Source: an uncultured Eubacteriales bacterium (GTDB lineage: Bacteria > Bacillota > Clostridia > Oscillospirales > Oscillospiraceae). From it: a DNA stretch of 64,000 bases. Below the pieces are notes generated by a model, which saw nothing but the letters and a program-made list of their open reading frames with translations, did not search any database and had not been told where the DNA came from. The stretch's first letter is position 1. Each line of letters starts with the position of its first letter. Positions 41,251-49,161 of the stretch are shown piece by piece. The stretch lies in the NCBI GenBank assembly GCA_900548625.1, contig URLO01000004.1:1-64000 (forward strand). The letters run 5' to 3'. A program made the position numbers and the translations under genes.

Positions 41251-41880
41251 TCAGACGATGGGGTCCTCGCTGACGATCACGGTGTCGGGATACGCCTCGG
41301 CGAGCTTATCGCGGAAGGTGTTGACCAGCTCCTCATCGCCAAAGACCTCAACGAGATATCCGCCGACGCTCGCCACGATCAGCTTGTCGGGGAAGCCGCA
41401 CATCCACTGCTTGTTCATGACGTACTCCTTCACATCGGCAGCCACGCTCTCGGCGTCGGCAGCGTCCTTCAGACGGAACGCGCCGCAGGTGAAGGTGTTG
41501 GCGTTCATCATGTGCATGAGGGATGCCGCGTCGTCGATCTTCTCGACATCTGCCTGCGGGAAGCTCAGCAGATACTCGACGTCCTCCGGCTTTGCAAGGC
41601 CGACCTTGCCGGGTGCGTCGTCCTTCATGTTGGCCTCGTCATAGTCGCCGCCGGCAGCAGGGAACTTATCCTCTTCTGCGTACTTTGCCCACACCTCGTT
41701 CAGAAGCGTCAGCGCGTCGGGGATCTTTACGGTTTCTTCCTCAGGCTTCTGATCCTCAGTCGTCTGATTTTCCGTTGTCTGATCCTTATCCGTCTGGTCC
41801 TCAGCCGGGGCCTTTGCCGCGCACGCGGCAAGCGAGCAGACCGTCAGGACGGCAAGCAGAAGTGCAATTACCTTTTTCAT
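41251..41880 (-). CDS. DUF4358-type lipoprotein
   Basis: The 209-residue protein has a lipoprotein signal with lipobox LAAC (Cys20), a Thr/Gln/Asp/Glu linker of about 30 residues, and a C-terminal domain with the DUF4358 pattern (VEYLLSFPQADVEKIDDAASL, ADAESVAADVKEYVMNKQWM, ASVGGYLVEVFGDEELVNTFRD). Members are common in gut Clostridia next to acyltransferase or membrane genes; function unknown. It lies upstream of the MBOAT/DHHW pair but has its own terminator. Confidence 0.85.
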   Translation of the reverse strand: MKKVIALLLAVLTVCSLAACAAKAPAEDQTDKDQTTENQTTEDQKPEEETVKIPDALTLLNEVWAKYAEEDKFPAAGGDYDEANMKDDAPGKVGLAKPEDVEYLLSFPQADVEKIDDAASLMHMMNANTFTCGAFRLKDAADAESVAADVKEYVMNKQWMCGFPDKLIVASVGGYLVEVFGDEELVNTFRDKLAEAYPDTVIVSEDPIV

Positions 41881-42074
41881 AGTGTCTTATCCTCCAATTT
41901 GTTTCTGCGGTGCGGATCGTCCGCACCGTTCTTCATGACGACTTTTCGCAGCATCCGTTGCAAAAAATCTCGCGTATTGTAGCGTATAATTGTAAACATT
42001 TTGTGAACACGGCGTTGATTCTCCGCGCGCTCTGTGGTATAACAGTCCGCAGAGAGAGAAAGCGAGGGATCGTT

Positions 42075-42620
42075 ATGCAGATGCAACTGACACAGGGCCG
42101 TCCGGACAGCCCGGAGGGGCGGCTTTCCAAGGAGCTTGCCGTCTATGACCTGCTGGACAGACTGGGGATCGACTATCAGCGCGTTGACCACGACGCCGCA
42201 TTCACGATGGAGGCCTGCCTCGAGGTAGACACGCTGCTGGCGCCTGCCGTCATGTGCAAAAATCTTCTGCTGTGCAACACGCAGAAAACGCGGTTTTATC
42301 TTTTGATGCTCGGCTGCGACAAGAAATTCCGTACAGGAGAGATCTCCCGCCAGATCGGCAGCGCACGTCTTTCCTTTGCACCGCCCGAGCCGATGGAGGA
42401 ATACCTGGACATCACGCCCGGCTCGCTGAGCGTCATGGGACTGATGAACGACCATGAAAATCATGTCCGGCTGCTCATTGACGAGGACATCCTTGCATCC
42501 GCATTGGTGGGCTGCCATCCGTGCGTCAATACCGCAAGCCTCCGTCTTTCCGTGCGGGATCTGCTTGAGAAATTCTTGCCCGCCGTCGGCCACGATTATA
42601 CGCCCGTTCACGCATCCTGA
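42075..42620 (+). CDS. Prolyl-tRNA deacylase (YbaK/ProX family)
   Basis: The 181-residue protein edits Ala or Cys mischarged on tRNA-Pro in trans. Family features are DRLGIDYQRVDHDAAFTMEAC, CKNLLLCNTQKTRFYLLML, GSARLSFAPPEPMEEYLDITPGSLSVMGLMND and the end VGCHPCVNTASLRLSVRDLL, with the conserved Lys and Gly-x-x-x-Pro loop. ATG at 42075 has GCGAGGGATCGTT in front; the open frame upstream is ignored. It is monocistronic. Confidence 0.92.
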   Translation: MQMQLTQGRPDSPEGRLSKELAVYDLLDRLGIDYQRVDHDAAFTMEACLEVDTLLAPAVMCKNLLLCNTQKTRFYLLMLGCDKKFRTGEISRQIGSARLSFAPPEPMEEYLDITPGSLSVMGLMNDHENHVRLLIDEDILASALVGCHPCVNTASLRLSVRDLLEKFLPAVGHDYTPVHAS

Positions 42621-42642
42621 CACCATTTTATAAGCAATTTGT

Positions 42643-42868
42643 ACGCCTGTCAAAGCCTTTTGGCAAACTCTCAAACGCGAACCGCGATGCTGGGTTCACG
42701 TTTGAAAAGGCTGCACCCGGCTGCGCGCATAATTTGTGCGCGATTTGCGCACAAATTCCACACTTGCCGGGCGTTTTGTGTTTTGCCCGAGGTACACGCC
42801 CCCGGACAAAACAAATTGACACTTTATTCGCGCCTGCGGGCGCGAACTCTACGAGGTTTTGACAGTCT
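42643..42868 (-). repeat. Copy A of a 230-bp dispersed structured repeat
   Basis: Read on the reverse strand, this non-coding stretch aligns along its full length with copy B at 49829-50060. It is bounded by CTGTCAAAA and TTTGACAG inverted ends and contains four internal hairpins: TTCGCGCC/GGCGCGAA, TTTTGTCCG/CGGGCAAAA, AATTTGTGCGC/GCGCACAAATT and AAACGTGAACC/GGTTCGCGTTT. The first stem differs from that in B on both arms while staying paired. Confidence 0.88.
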
Positions 42869-42872
42869 GGCA

Positions 42873-42906
42873 CGCCGCCGCATGGGGATCCTGCGGCGGC
42901 GTTTTT
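42873..42906 (+). terminator. Terminator after copy A
   Basis: CGCCGCCGCA (42873-42882) and TGCGGCGGCG (42892-42901) form a perfect 10-bp stem followed by TTTTTC. It probably ends the prolyl-tRNA deacylase transcript, with the repeat lying between gene and terminator. Confidence 0.85.
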
Positions 42907-43017
42907 CATTTTTCCGCATTTGCTTCTGACTTCTCTCATGAATGCGCAGACGGCGCAGTTTGTGCAGCTCATCGAATACCGCTCATATTTTTTGTCGCTT
43001 TTTGTCCATTCCGCTGA

Positions 43018-43046
43018 TTGTTTTCGTCGATTTAAAGTGCTATAAT
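43018..43046 (+). promoter_or_regulatory. Promoter of the leader peptide and importer operon
   Basis: TTGTTT (43018-43023), 17-base spacer, TATAAT (43041-43046). Transcription would start near 43053, about 75 bases before the leader-peptide start codon. Confidence 0.72.
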
Positions 43047-43128
43047 TTGCATCACAGAAGTGAGGACGAGTCCTCCATGGAATCTGGCCCCGCGTGAGCG
43101 GACGTCATCAGGAAAGGAAGCGACAGCC

Positions 43129-43278
43129 ATGATGCGCAATGCAGCTGCTCTCAACAATATGCACGCAGTATCTCTGTCCGGCCGCTTCTATTATTATGCG
43201 CAGGTCTGCTTTGCAGGCCTTTATTTTGCATGCCTGAATACGTCCGGCCGGAGCCAAACGCCCACACCAGATTTCTGA
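43129..43278 (+). CDS. Aromatic-rich leader peptide (49 aa) for attenuation
   Basis: ATGATG at 43129 follows CAGGAAAGGAAGCGACAGCC. The peptide contains Phe20-Tyr21-Tyr22-Tyr23 (three TAT codons in a row at 43189-43197), then Phe28 and Tyr32-Phe33. The stop lies 14 bases before a strong terminator, which in turn precedes a TrpX-type importer operon. That arrangement is typical of transcription attenuation, where stalled ribosomes at scarce aromatic codons change folding. CCGGCCG segments at about 43172 and 43248 can pair with each other and could compete with the terminator. A short structural peptide is the alternative. Confidence 0.72.
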   Translation: MMRNAAALNNMHAVSLSGRFYYYAQVCFAGLYFACLNTSGRSQTPTPDF

Positions 43279-43292
43279 TCTATGGAATGAAC

Positions 43293-43328
43293 GGGGCGCT
43301 GTCCGGATGGACGGCGCCCCGTTTTTTT
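43293..43328 (+). terminator. Attenuator terminator before the importer operon
   Basis: GGGGCGC-T-GTCC (43293-43304) and GGAC-G-GCGCCCC (43309-43320) form an 11-bp stem with one mismatch and a GGAT loop, followed by GTTTTTTT. It lies between the leader peptide and the binding-protein gene. Confidence 0.9.
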
Positions 43329-43387
43329 GCGCCGCAGGCCCTCCGCGTGCGGCAACAAATGTATCTGCATAAAAAGGAGACATCATC

Positions 43388-44365
43388 ATGAAAAAGAAAA
43401 TCTTCGCACTCTTGCTGGCAGCCGCCATGCTGCTGACCCTCGCGGCCTGTGCCGCATCCCCCGCCGCCGCGCCGTCTGACGGCGACAAGCCCACCTATAC
43501 CGTCGGCATCTGTCAGCTCGCCCAGCACGAGGCGCTTGACGCGGCAACAAAGGGCTTCATCGACGCGCTGAACGAAGCGCTCCCCGGTCAGGTCAAGATC
43601 GAGGAAAAGAACGCTTCCGGCGACAGCGCCAACTGCTCCACCATTGTAAACGGCTTTGTTTCCGAGGGCGTTGATCTCATCATGGCGAACGCCACCCCGG
43701 CTCTGACCGCCGCAGCCGCCGCGACGAGCGACATCCCCATTCTCGGTACCTCCATCACGGCCTACGGCGTGGCGCTGGATCTCGACGATTTTGACGGCAC
43801 CGTCGGCGGCAATATCTCCGGCACCTCCGACCTTGCTGATCTTGAAAAGCAGGCCGACATGATCACCGAATGGTTCCCCGAGGCACAAAAGGTCGGTCTG
43901 CTGTTCTGCTCCGCCGAACCGAACTCCCGCTATCAGATCGAGGAGATCGCAAAGCACCTCGCCGCCAAGGGCATCGAAACGCAGGAGTTCGCGTTCACCG
44001 ACACCAATGACGTTGCCTCCGTCACGCAGGCTGCCGCCGATTATGCCGATGTTGTCTATGTTCCCACCGACAACACCGCCGCCTCCAACGCTGAGGCCAT
44101 CGCCAACATTCTTGTTCCCGCCGGCGTCCCCGCCATCACAGGCGAGGAGGGCATCTGCAAGGGCTGCGGTGTGGCTACGCTCTCCATCAGCTACTACGAT
44201 CTCGGTGTGACCACCGGCAAGATGGCTGCACGGATCCTGACCGGCGAGGCCAACATCTCTGAAGTGCCCATCGAGTTTACCGAGGCGACCCCGAAATACA
44301 ACGCCGCCATGTGCGAAACGCTCGGCATCACGCCGCTGGAAGGCTACGCCGCCATTGAAGAATAA
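43388..44365 (+). CDS. ABC importer substrate-binding lipoprotein (TrpX/COG2984 family)
   Basis: The 325-residue lipoprotein has a lipobox LAAC (Cys21) and the periplasmic-binding-like fold of the ABC_sub_bind family (YTVGICQLAQHEALDAATKGFIDAL, IMANATPALTAAAAATSDIPILGTSITAYG, VPTDNTAASNAEAIANILVP). Members bind tryptophan or other small substrates. The aromatic-rich leader peptide upstream points to an aromatic amino acid, perhaps tyrosine. Permease and ATPase genes follow. Confidence 0.9.
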   Translation: MKKKIFALLLAAAMLLTLAACAASPAAAPSDGDKPTYTVGICQLAQHEALDAATKGFIDALNEALPGQVKIEEKNASGDSANCSTIVNGFVSEGVDLIMANATPALTAAAAATSDIPILGTSITAYGVALDLDDFDGTVGGNISGTSDLADLEKQADMITEWFPEAQKVGLLFCSAEPNSRYQIEEIAKHLAAKGIETQEFAFTDTNDVASVTQAAADYADVVYVPTDNTAASNAEAIANILVPAGVPAITGEEGICKGCGVATLSISYYDLGVTTGKMAARILTGEANISEVPIEFTEATPKYNAAMCETLGITPLEGYAAIEE

Positions 44366-44430
44366 TTCTGCCCTGCGGAAGCGGAGCGCTTCTCCGCTTC
44401 CGCATCGGCACTTGTAAAAGGAGTATCCAT

Positions 44431-45381
44431 ATGAGTTTTCTTTCGTCGCTGATGAATGCGCTGCCCGGTGCCGCCGCACAGGGTCTTGCGTGGGGCATCA
44501 TGGCCATCGGCGTGTACATCACCTACCGGATTCTGGACGTCGCAGACCTGACCGTCGATGGCTCGCTCGCCACCGGCGGCGCCGTCTGCGTCATGCTCAT
44601 CCGCGCGGGGCTCAATCCGTGGGTGGCGCTCTTGTGCGCGCTGCTGGCAGGTATGCTTGCAGGACTCGTCACCGGCCTTCTTCACACGCGCTGCGGCATT
44701 CCCGCCATTCTCTCCGGCATCCTGACGCAGCTCGCGCTCTACTCGGTCAACCTGCGCATCATGGCAAGCAAGGCCAATCAGGCGCTCAGTGTAGACAAAT
44801 ACGACCTGCTTCTGTCGCAGCGCTACGTCCGCTCGCTGTCGCTCAACAATCCGCTGCCCCTGCTGCTGCTTTTCACCGTGGCCGTCATCGCCGCACTTTA
44901 CTGGTTCTTCGGCACGGAAAAGGGCGGCTCCATCCGCGCAACGGGTGACAACCCCAACATGGCGCGCGCGCAGGGCATCAACACCGACTCCAACATCGTG
45001 CTCGGACTCATGCTCTCGAACGGTCTTGTCGCGCTGTCCGGTGCGCTTCTGGCGCAGTATCAGGGCTCGAGCGACATCAACATGGGACGCGGCGCGATCG
45101 TCATCGGTCTTGCTGCCGTCATCATCAGCGAGGTCCTCTTTGGAAAGCTCTTTGTCAACTTCGGACTCAAACTCTTTGCCGTCTCCATCGGTGCAATCGT
45201 CTACTACATCGTGCTGCAGCTCGTTCTCCAGCTTGGACTCAACACGAACGACCTCAAGCTGTTCACCGCCATCATCGTGGCGATCTTCCTCGCCGTGCCC
45301 CATCTTCAGGCGCAGGCGAAAAGCTCCTTCTCCCATGCGAAGAAGCTGAGCGAAAAGGAAAGGAGCGAAAAATCATGCTGA
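44431..45381 (+). CDS. ABC importer permease (TrpY/COG4120 family)
   Basis: The 316-residue protein has about eight membrane helices and family motifs ADLTVDGSLATGGAVCVMLI, TGLLHTRCGIPAILSGILTQLALYSVNLRIMG-like residues and RATGDNPNMARAQGI, resembling the branched-chain-type permease fold. A basic C-terminal tail (HAKKLSEKERSEKSC) lies in the cytosol. Its last seven bases overlap the ATPase gene. The single permease presumably acts as a homodimer. Confidence 0.92.
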   Translation: MSFLSSLMNALPGAAAQGLAWGIMAIGVYITYRILDVADLTVDGSLATGGAVCVMLIRAGLNPWVALLCALLAGMLAGLVTGLLHTRCGIPAILSGILTQLALYSVNLRIMASKANQALSVDKYDLLLSQRYVRSLSLNNPLPLLLLFTVAVIAALYWFFGTEKGGSIRATGDNPNMARAQGINTDSNIVLGLMLSNGLVALSGALLAQYQGSSDINMGRGAIVIGLAAVIISEVLFGKLFVNFGLKLFAVSIGAIVYYIVLQLVLQLGLNTNDLKLFTAIIVAIFLAVPHLQAQAKSSFSHAKKLSEKERSEKSC

Positions 45382-46169
45382 GCATCGAGCACATCTCAAA
45401 AACCTTCAACCCCGGCACGATCAACCAGAAGCACGCCATCCGTGATCTGAGTCTTGAGCTGAAGGAGGGTGATTTTGTCACCGTCATCGGCGGAAACGGC
45501 GCCGGCAAATCAACGCTTCTGAACGCCGTGGCGGGCGTCTGGCCGGTTGATTCCGGCTCCATTCTCATCGGCGGAGCCGACGTCACCGGGATGCCGGAAT
45601 ACAAGCGCGCCCGCTTCATCGGCCGCGTATTTCAGGACCCGATGATGGGCACCGCGCCCAACATGCAGATCGAGGAAAATCTGGCTCTTGCATACCGCCG
45701 CGGCCAGCGGCGCGGTCTGTGCTGGGGCATCCGGCCCGCAGAGCGCGCGCGCTACCGCGAGCAGCTTGCAGGGCTCGGTCTTGGACTGGAAAACCGCATG
45801 ACCGCCAAGGTCGGCCTTCTCTCCGGCGGTCAGCGGCAGGCGCTGACGCTCCTGATGGCGGCGCTGCAGGCGCCGAAGCTGCTGCTGCTCGATGAGCACA
45901 CCGCCGCGCTCGATCCCGCGACCGCGGCAAAGGTGCTCGAGCTCTCCGACCGGATCGTCCGCGAGCATCACCTCACCGCCATGATGATCACGCACAACAT
46001 GTCCGACGCCATCCGGCACGGAAACCGCCTGATCATGATGGATCGCGGCCGGATCGTGCTGGACATCTCCGGCGAGGAAAAAACGCGCCTCACCAAGGCC
46101 GACCTGCTCGCACGCTTTGCCGAAAAAGCCGGCGTGCAGGAGGAGACGGACGCTGTGCTGCTCTCCTGA
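45375..46169 (+). CDS. ABC importer ATPase (TrpZ/COG1101 family)
   Basis: The 264-residue ATPase has Walker A GGNGAGKSTLLN, signature LLSGGQRQALTLLMA, Walker B LLLLDEHTAALDP and H-loop ITHNMSD. DEHTAALD rather than DEPTS is typical of COG1101. It powers uptake with the upstream permease. A MITE-like hairpin element lies between its stop and the operon terminator at 46370. Confidence 0.93.
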   Translation: MLSIEHISKTFNPGTINQKHAIRDLSLELKEGDFVTVIGGNGAGKSTLLNAVAGVWPVDSGSILIGGADVTGMPEYKRARFIGRVFQDPMMGTAPNMQIEENLALAYRRGQRRGLCWGIRPAERARYREQLAGLGLGLENRMTAKVGLLSGGQRQALTLLMAALQAPKLLLLDEHTAALDPATAAKVLELSDRIVREHHLTAMMITHNMSDAIRHGNRLIMMDRGRIVLDISGEEKTRLTKADLLARFAEKAGVQEETDAVLLS

Positions 46170-46178
46170 TCACAGATA

Positions 46179-46335
46179 ATACTAAAACCTGTTTGAAATC
46201 TTTAAAAGATTTCTGAGGATAAATTGTGCCAGAAAAGGCAGATGACGCAGCTGGGCGGTTGCCCAGCAAGGAAGATAACGCATTCTGGCGCAATTTAGAC
46301 CAGAAAGCATGGAGATTTTAATCAGGTTTTAGTAT
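46179..46335. mobile_element. 157-bp MITE-like hairpin element
   Basis: The ends ATACTAAAACCTG (46179-46191) and CAGGTTTTAGTAT (46323-46335) are perfect 13-bp inverted repeats, continuing imperfectly to AAATCT/GATTTT. Inside is a second pair, AAATTGTGCCAGAA and TTCTGGCGCAATTT, around a GCTGGGC-GGTT-GCCCAGC hairpin. The whole element can fold into one long stem. It has no coding capacity. No clear target duplication beyond a TA/AT is visible. Confidence 0.85.
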
Positions 46336-46369
46336 AAAATCCCACCAGTTTTCCAACCCGTGATGCTGC

Positions 46370-46397
46370 AATGCCCGCCGTTTTGGCGGGCATTTTT
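46370..46397 (+). terminator. Terminator of the importer operon
   Basis: AATGCCCGCC (46370-46379) and GGCGGGCATT (46385-46394) form a perfect 10-bp stem followed by TTTCTG, the stem itself ending in T residues (CATTTTTC). Confidence 0.85.
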
Positions 46398-46454
46398 CTG
46401 CCGCTGCGCATCTTTTGCCCGGACGGGCATACGCTGTCCCGAGGGGGTGAGGCG

Positions 46455-46709
46455 ATGAAAACAGAAGCTGGCAGCAGAGCAGCCGGATGGCTCTCGCGGT
46501 TCGCGGTGCTGGCGGCGGCGCTTTTGCTGGTGCACGTCTGCCGCGTCTGCCGTCCGGCGGCGGGCGTGATCGACTGGGACACGCTGGAGGGCTGCGGTGC
46601 ACGCGCAAAGGCCGCCTTCAGCCGGCTTGCAGAGGCCTTGCAGAACGGCGATGGCGCCGTGGAGGCATTTTCCGGCTCCTACCGTGTGCTGACCGATGCG
46701 GCGGATTGA
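46455..46709 (+). CDS. Small membrane protein upstream of the spoIVFB-like gene (84 aa)
   Basis: ATG at 46455 follows GAGGGGGTGAGGCG. The product has one membrane helix (FAVLAAALLLVHVCRVC) and a short outside or lumenal part with DWDTLEGCGARAKAAFSRLAEAL. It overlaps the site-2 protease gene by 14 bases, so it is coupled to it. SpoIVFA, the usual partner of SpoIVFB, has one helix and a LytM domain; this could be a much reduced counterpart, but sequence similarity is not evident to me. Confidence 0.65.
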   Translation: MKTEAGSRAAGWLSRFAVLAAALLLVHVCRVCRPAAGVIDWDTLEGCGARAKAAFSRLAEALQNGDGAVEAFSGSYRVLTDAAD

Positions 46710-47277
46710 GGTCACGCCGGGATTTCCGGCTTTTTTGCTGCTGCTGCATATCTGGGGCGGCGATGCCTTCTGGCCGGTGCTCGCGGCGATGGGCGTCCAC
46801 GAGTTGGCGCACGTTGCGGCATTGCTTTTGCTCGGCGGACGGGTCGAGGGCTTTCGGCTCGGATTTGCGCAGCTTACGCTGCGGACGGGACTTCTTCCCT
46901 TGCATGCGGAGCTGCTCGGAACGGCAGCCGGACCGGCGCTCAATCTGCTCTGCGGCTGTTTTCTCGGGCGCGCAGCGCCCGTTTTTGCGGCGGCAAGCCT
47001 GCTGCTCGGCGCATTCAACCTGCTGCCGCTCTGGCCGCTTGACGGCGGGCGGCTGCTGCGTGCGGCGCTCACGGCAGCCTTCGGCCTCCGCGGTGAAGCG
47101 GCGGCGGCGGTCATCGGACGCACGTTCTGCGCCGCGCTTTTGCTCACGGCGCTGACGCTCACGCTCCTGCACCGCGCCGGGCCGTGGCCGCTGATCGCAG
47201 CGGGCGTGACGTTTCTGCGGCTTCTAGTGATGCAGTGCGAGGAAAAAGCGGTTGCTTTTCCGCGCGCCAAACGCTAA
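46696..47277 (+). CDS. SpoIVFB-like site-2 metalloprotease (M50)
   Basis: The 193-residue intramembrane protease has the zinc motif HELAH (His35, Glu36, His39) in AAMGVHELAHVAALLLLGG and the third ligand in LPLWPLDGGRLL (Asp116). Five or six membrane helices are seen. In Bacillus SpoIVFB cleaves pro-SigK in the mother cell; many Clostridia keep the gene even where SigK processing differs. It is short (Bacillus form about 288) because it lacks the C-terminal CBS domain. No SigK gene is nearby. Confidence 0.85.
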   Translation: MRRIEVTPGFPAFLLLLHIWGGDAFWPVLAAMGVHELAHVAALLLLGGRVEGFRLGFAQLTLRTGLLPLHAELLGTAAGPALNLLCGCFLGRAAPVFAAASLLLGAFNLLPLWPLDGGRLLRAALTAAFGLRGEAAAAVIGRTFCAALLLTALTLTLLHRAGPWPLIAAGVTFLRLLVMQCEEKAVAFPRAKR

Positions 47278-47325
47278 AATAATGGGCAATGAACCAAACA
47301 ACGTAACAAAGCAGGTAAAACCGAT

Positions 47326-49161
47326 ATGACAGACACCCTACACCGCATTCTGACCCGCGTGCAGAAGCCCGCACGCTATGTCGGCGGAGAATACAATGAG
47401 ATCATCAAGGACAAGGCCGATGTGGACGTCCGGGTCGCATTCTGCTTCCCGGACACCTATGAGATCGGCATGTCCAACATCGGCATGCGCATCTTGTACG
47501 GCGTTATGAACGACATGCCGCGCGTCTGGTGCGAGCGCGTGTTTGCCCCGTGGGGCGACATGGAGCAGGCCATGCGCGAAAACGCCATCCCGCTCTACGC
47601 GCTGGAAAGCAAAGACCCCGTGCGCTGCTTTGATCTGATCGCGTTCACGCTGGGCTATGAGATGTGCTACTCCAACGTTCTCAACATGCTGGAGCTTGCG
47701 GGCGTGCCGCTTCTGGCAAGCGAGCGCACCGGTCTTGAGAACATCGTGTTCGCAGGCGGCGTGTGCGCCGTGAATCCCGAACCGCTGGCGGATTTTATTG
47801 ACTTTTTCTCCCTCGGTGAGGGTGAAGAAAGCACGGTGGAGATCGTTGAGTGCTATCGCACGGCAAAAAAGGAGCACTGGAGCAAGGCGCGCTTTCTGAA
47901 GGCCGTATCCGCCATTGAGGGCGTTTACGTCCCGTCTTTTTACGAGCACAGCTACAATCCGGACGGGACGATCGCAGCCATCACACCGCTGGAGGGTGCG
48001 CCGCAGACCGTGCGCAAGCGCATCGTTCAGAACATGGACACGGCCTACTGGCCGGAAAAGCAGATCGTGCCCTCGACCGAGATCGTCCATGACCGCTCGA
48101 ATCTTGAGGTCTTCCGCGGCTGCATCCGCGGCTGCCGCTTCTGTCAGGCGGGCTTCTGCTACCGCCCGGTGCGCAGCAAAAGCGCCGATGCGCTCTATGC
48201 GCAGGCCGTGCAGTCGCTCGAGGATTCCGGCCACAGCGAGATCACAATGGCAAGCCTCTCGACCTCCGATTATAAATACCTGCCCGAGCTGGCAGACAAG
48301 CTGCTGGACTACTGCCAGCCGCGCAAGATCAACGTCTCCCTCCCGTCGCTCCGTGCGGACAATTTCTCGCGCGAGCTGATGCTCAAGGTGCAAAAGGTGC
48401 GCAAAAGCGGCCTGACGTTCGCCCCCGAAGCAGGAACGCAGCGTCTGCGCGACGCGATCAATAAAAATGTCACCGAGGAGGAGGTCCTTCAGACCTGCGC
48501 CACCGCATTTTCCGGCGGCTGGAACAGCGTGAAGCTCTATTTCATGCTGGGTCTGCCGACAGAAACGGACGAGGACGTGGTCGGCATCGCGGAGCTGGCG
48601 CACAAGATCCTGCACGTCTGGCGCGAAACAGCCAGCAACCGAAAGCGCGGCCTGACGATCAATCTGGCGACGGCGTACTTCGTGCCGAAGCCCTTTACGC
48701 CGTTTCAGTGGGAGGCGCAGATCACGCCGGAGGAATATCTGCGGCGCGTGCATCTGCTGCAAAGCGAGCTGCGCTCGCGGAGCATCGACTACCGCTATCA
48801 TGAATCCGACCTCAGCCGCCTCGAGGCCGTTATGGCGCGCGGTGACCGGAGGCTCGGCCCCGTCATCCGCGAGGCGGTGCGCCTCGGCGCAAAGCTCGAC
48901 GGATGGGACGAATATTTCCGTTATGACATCTGGATGCAGGCGTTCCGGACCTGCGGCGTTGACCCGGACTTCTATACGACGCGCGGCTTTGGAAAGGACG
49001 AGCTTCTGCCGTGGCAGACGCTCTCGGTCGGCGTCAGCCAGGACTTCCTCTGGCACGAGCGCGAGAAGGCCTACGCATCCCAGACCACGCCCGACTGCCG
49101 CACAAAATGCGGCGGCTGCGGCGCAAACCGCCTGAGCGAGCGAGGTGTATGCGATGAATAG
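47326..49161 (+). CDS. B12-binding-domain/radical SAM protein (TIGR03960 type)
   Basis: The 611-residue protein has an N-terminal cobalamin-binding-like region (CFPDTYEIGMSNIGMRILYG), a linker, then a radical SAM core with GCIRGCRFCQAGFCYRP (C-x3-C-x2-C), MASLSTSDY, SLRADNFS and APEAGTQRLRDAINKN. The C terminus has a Cys cluster (CRTKCGGCGANR). The family regularly sits with a DUF2344 protein, as here, and upstream of RNase G or rplU in other Firmicutes; the reaction is not established. The adjacent gene overlaps by eight bases. Confidence 0.93.
   Translation: MTDTLHRILTRVQKPARYVGGEYNEIIKDKADVDVRVAFCFPDTYEIGMSNIGMRILYGVMNDMPRVWCERVFAPWGDMEQAMRENAIPLYALESKDPVRCFDLIAFTLGYEMCYSNVLNMLELAGVPLLASERTGLENIVFAGGVCAVNPEPLADFIDFFSLGEGEESTVEIVECYRTAKKEHWSKARFLKAVSAIEGVYVPSFYEHSYNPDGTIAAITPLEGAPQTVRKRIVQNMDTAYWPEKQIVPSTEIVHDRSNLEVFRGCIRGCRFCQAGFCYRPVRSKSADALYAQAVQSLEDSGHSEITMASLSTSDYKYLPELADKLLDYCQPRKINVSLPSLRADNFSRELMLKVQKVRKSGLTFAPEAGTQRLRDAINKNVTEEEVLQTCATAFSGGWNSVKLYFMLGLPTETDEDVVGIAELAHKILHVWRETASNRKRGLTINLATAYFVPKPFTPFQWEAQITPEEYLRRVHLLQSELRSRSIDYRYHESDLSRLEAVMARGDRRLGPVIREAVRLGAKLDGWDEYFRYDIWMQAFRTCGVDPDFYTTRGFGKDELLPWQTLSVGVSQDFLWHEREKAYASQTTPDCRTKCGGCGANRLSERGVCDE

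Larger units (their letters stand above)
42621..43128. other. Intergenic region between deacylase and leader peptide
   Basis: This 500-base gap holds copy A of the dispersed repeat, a strong forward-strand terminator (42873-42906), about 110 bases with no recognised feature, and the promoter and 5' leader of the importer operon. I see no further gene. Confidence 0.7.

Noticed and set aside
42621..43128. T-box or tRNA-like structure ahead of the importer operon
   Set aside because: No T-box sequence TGGNACC or specifier stem was found; the structure there is the dispersed repeat and a plain terminator.
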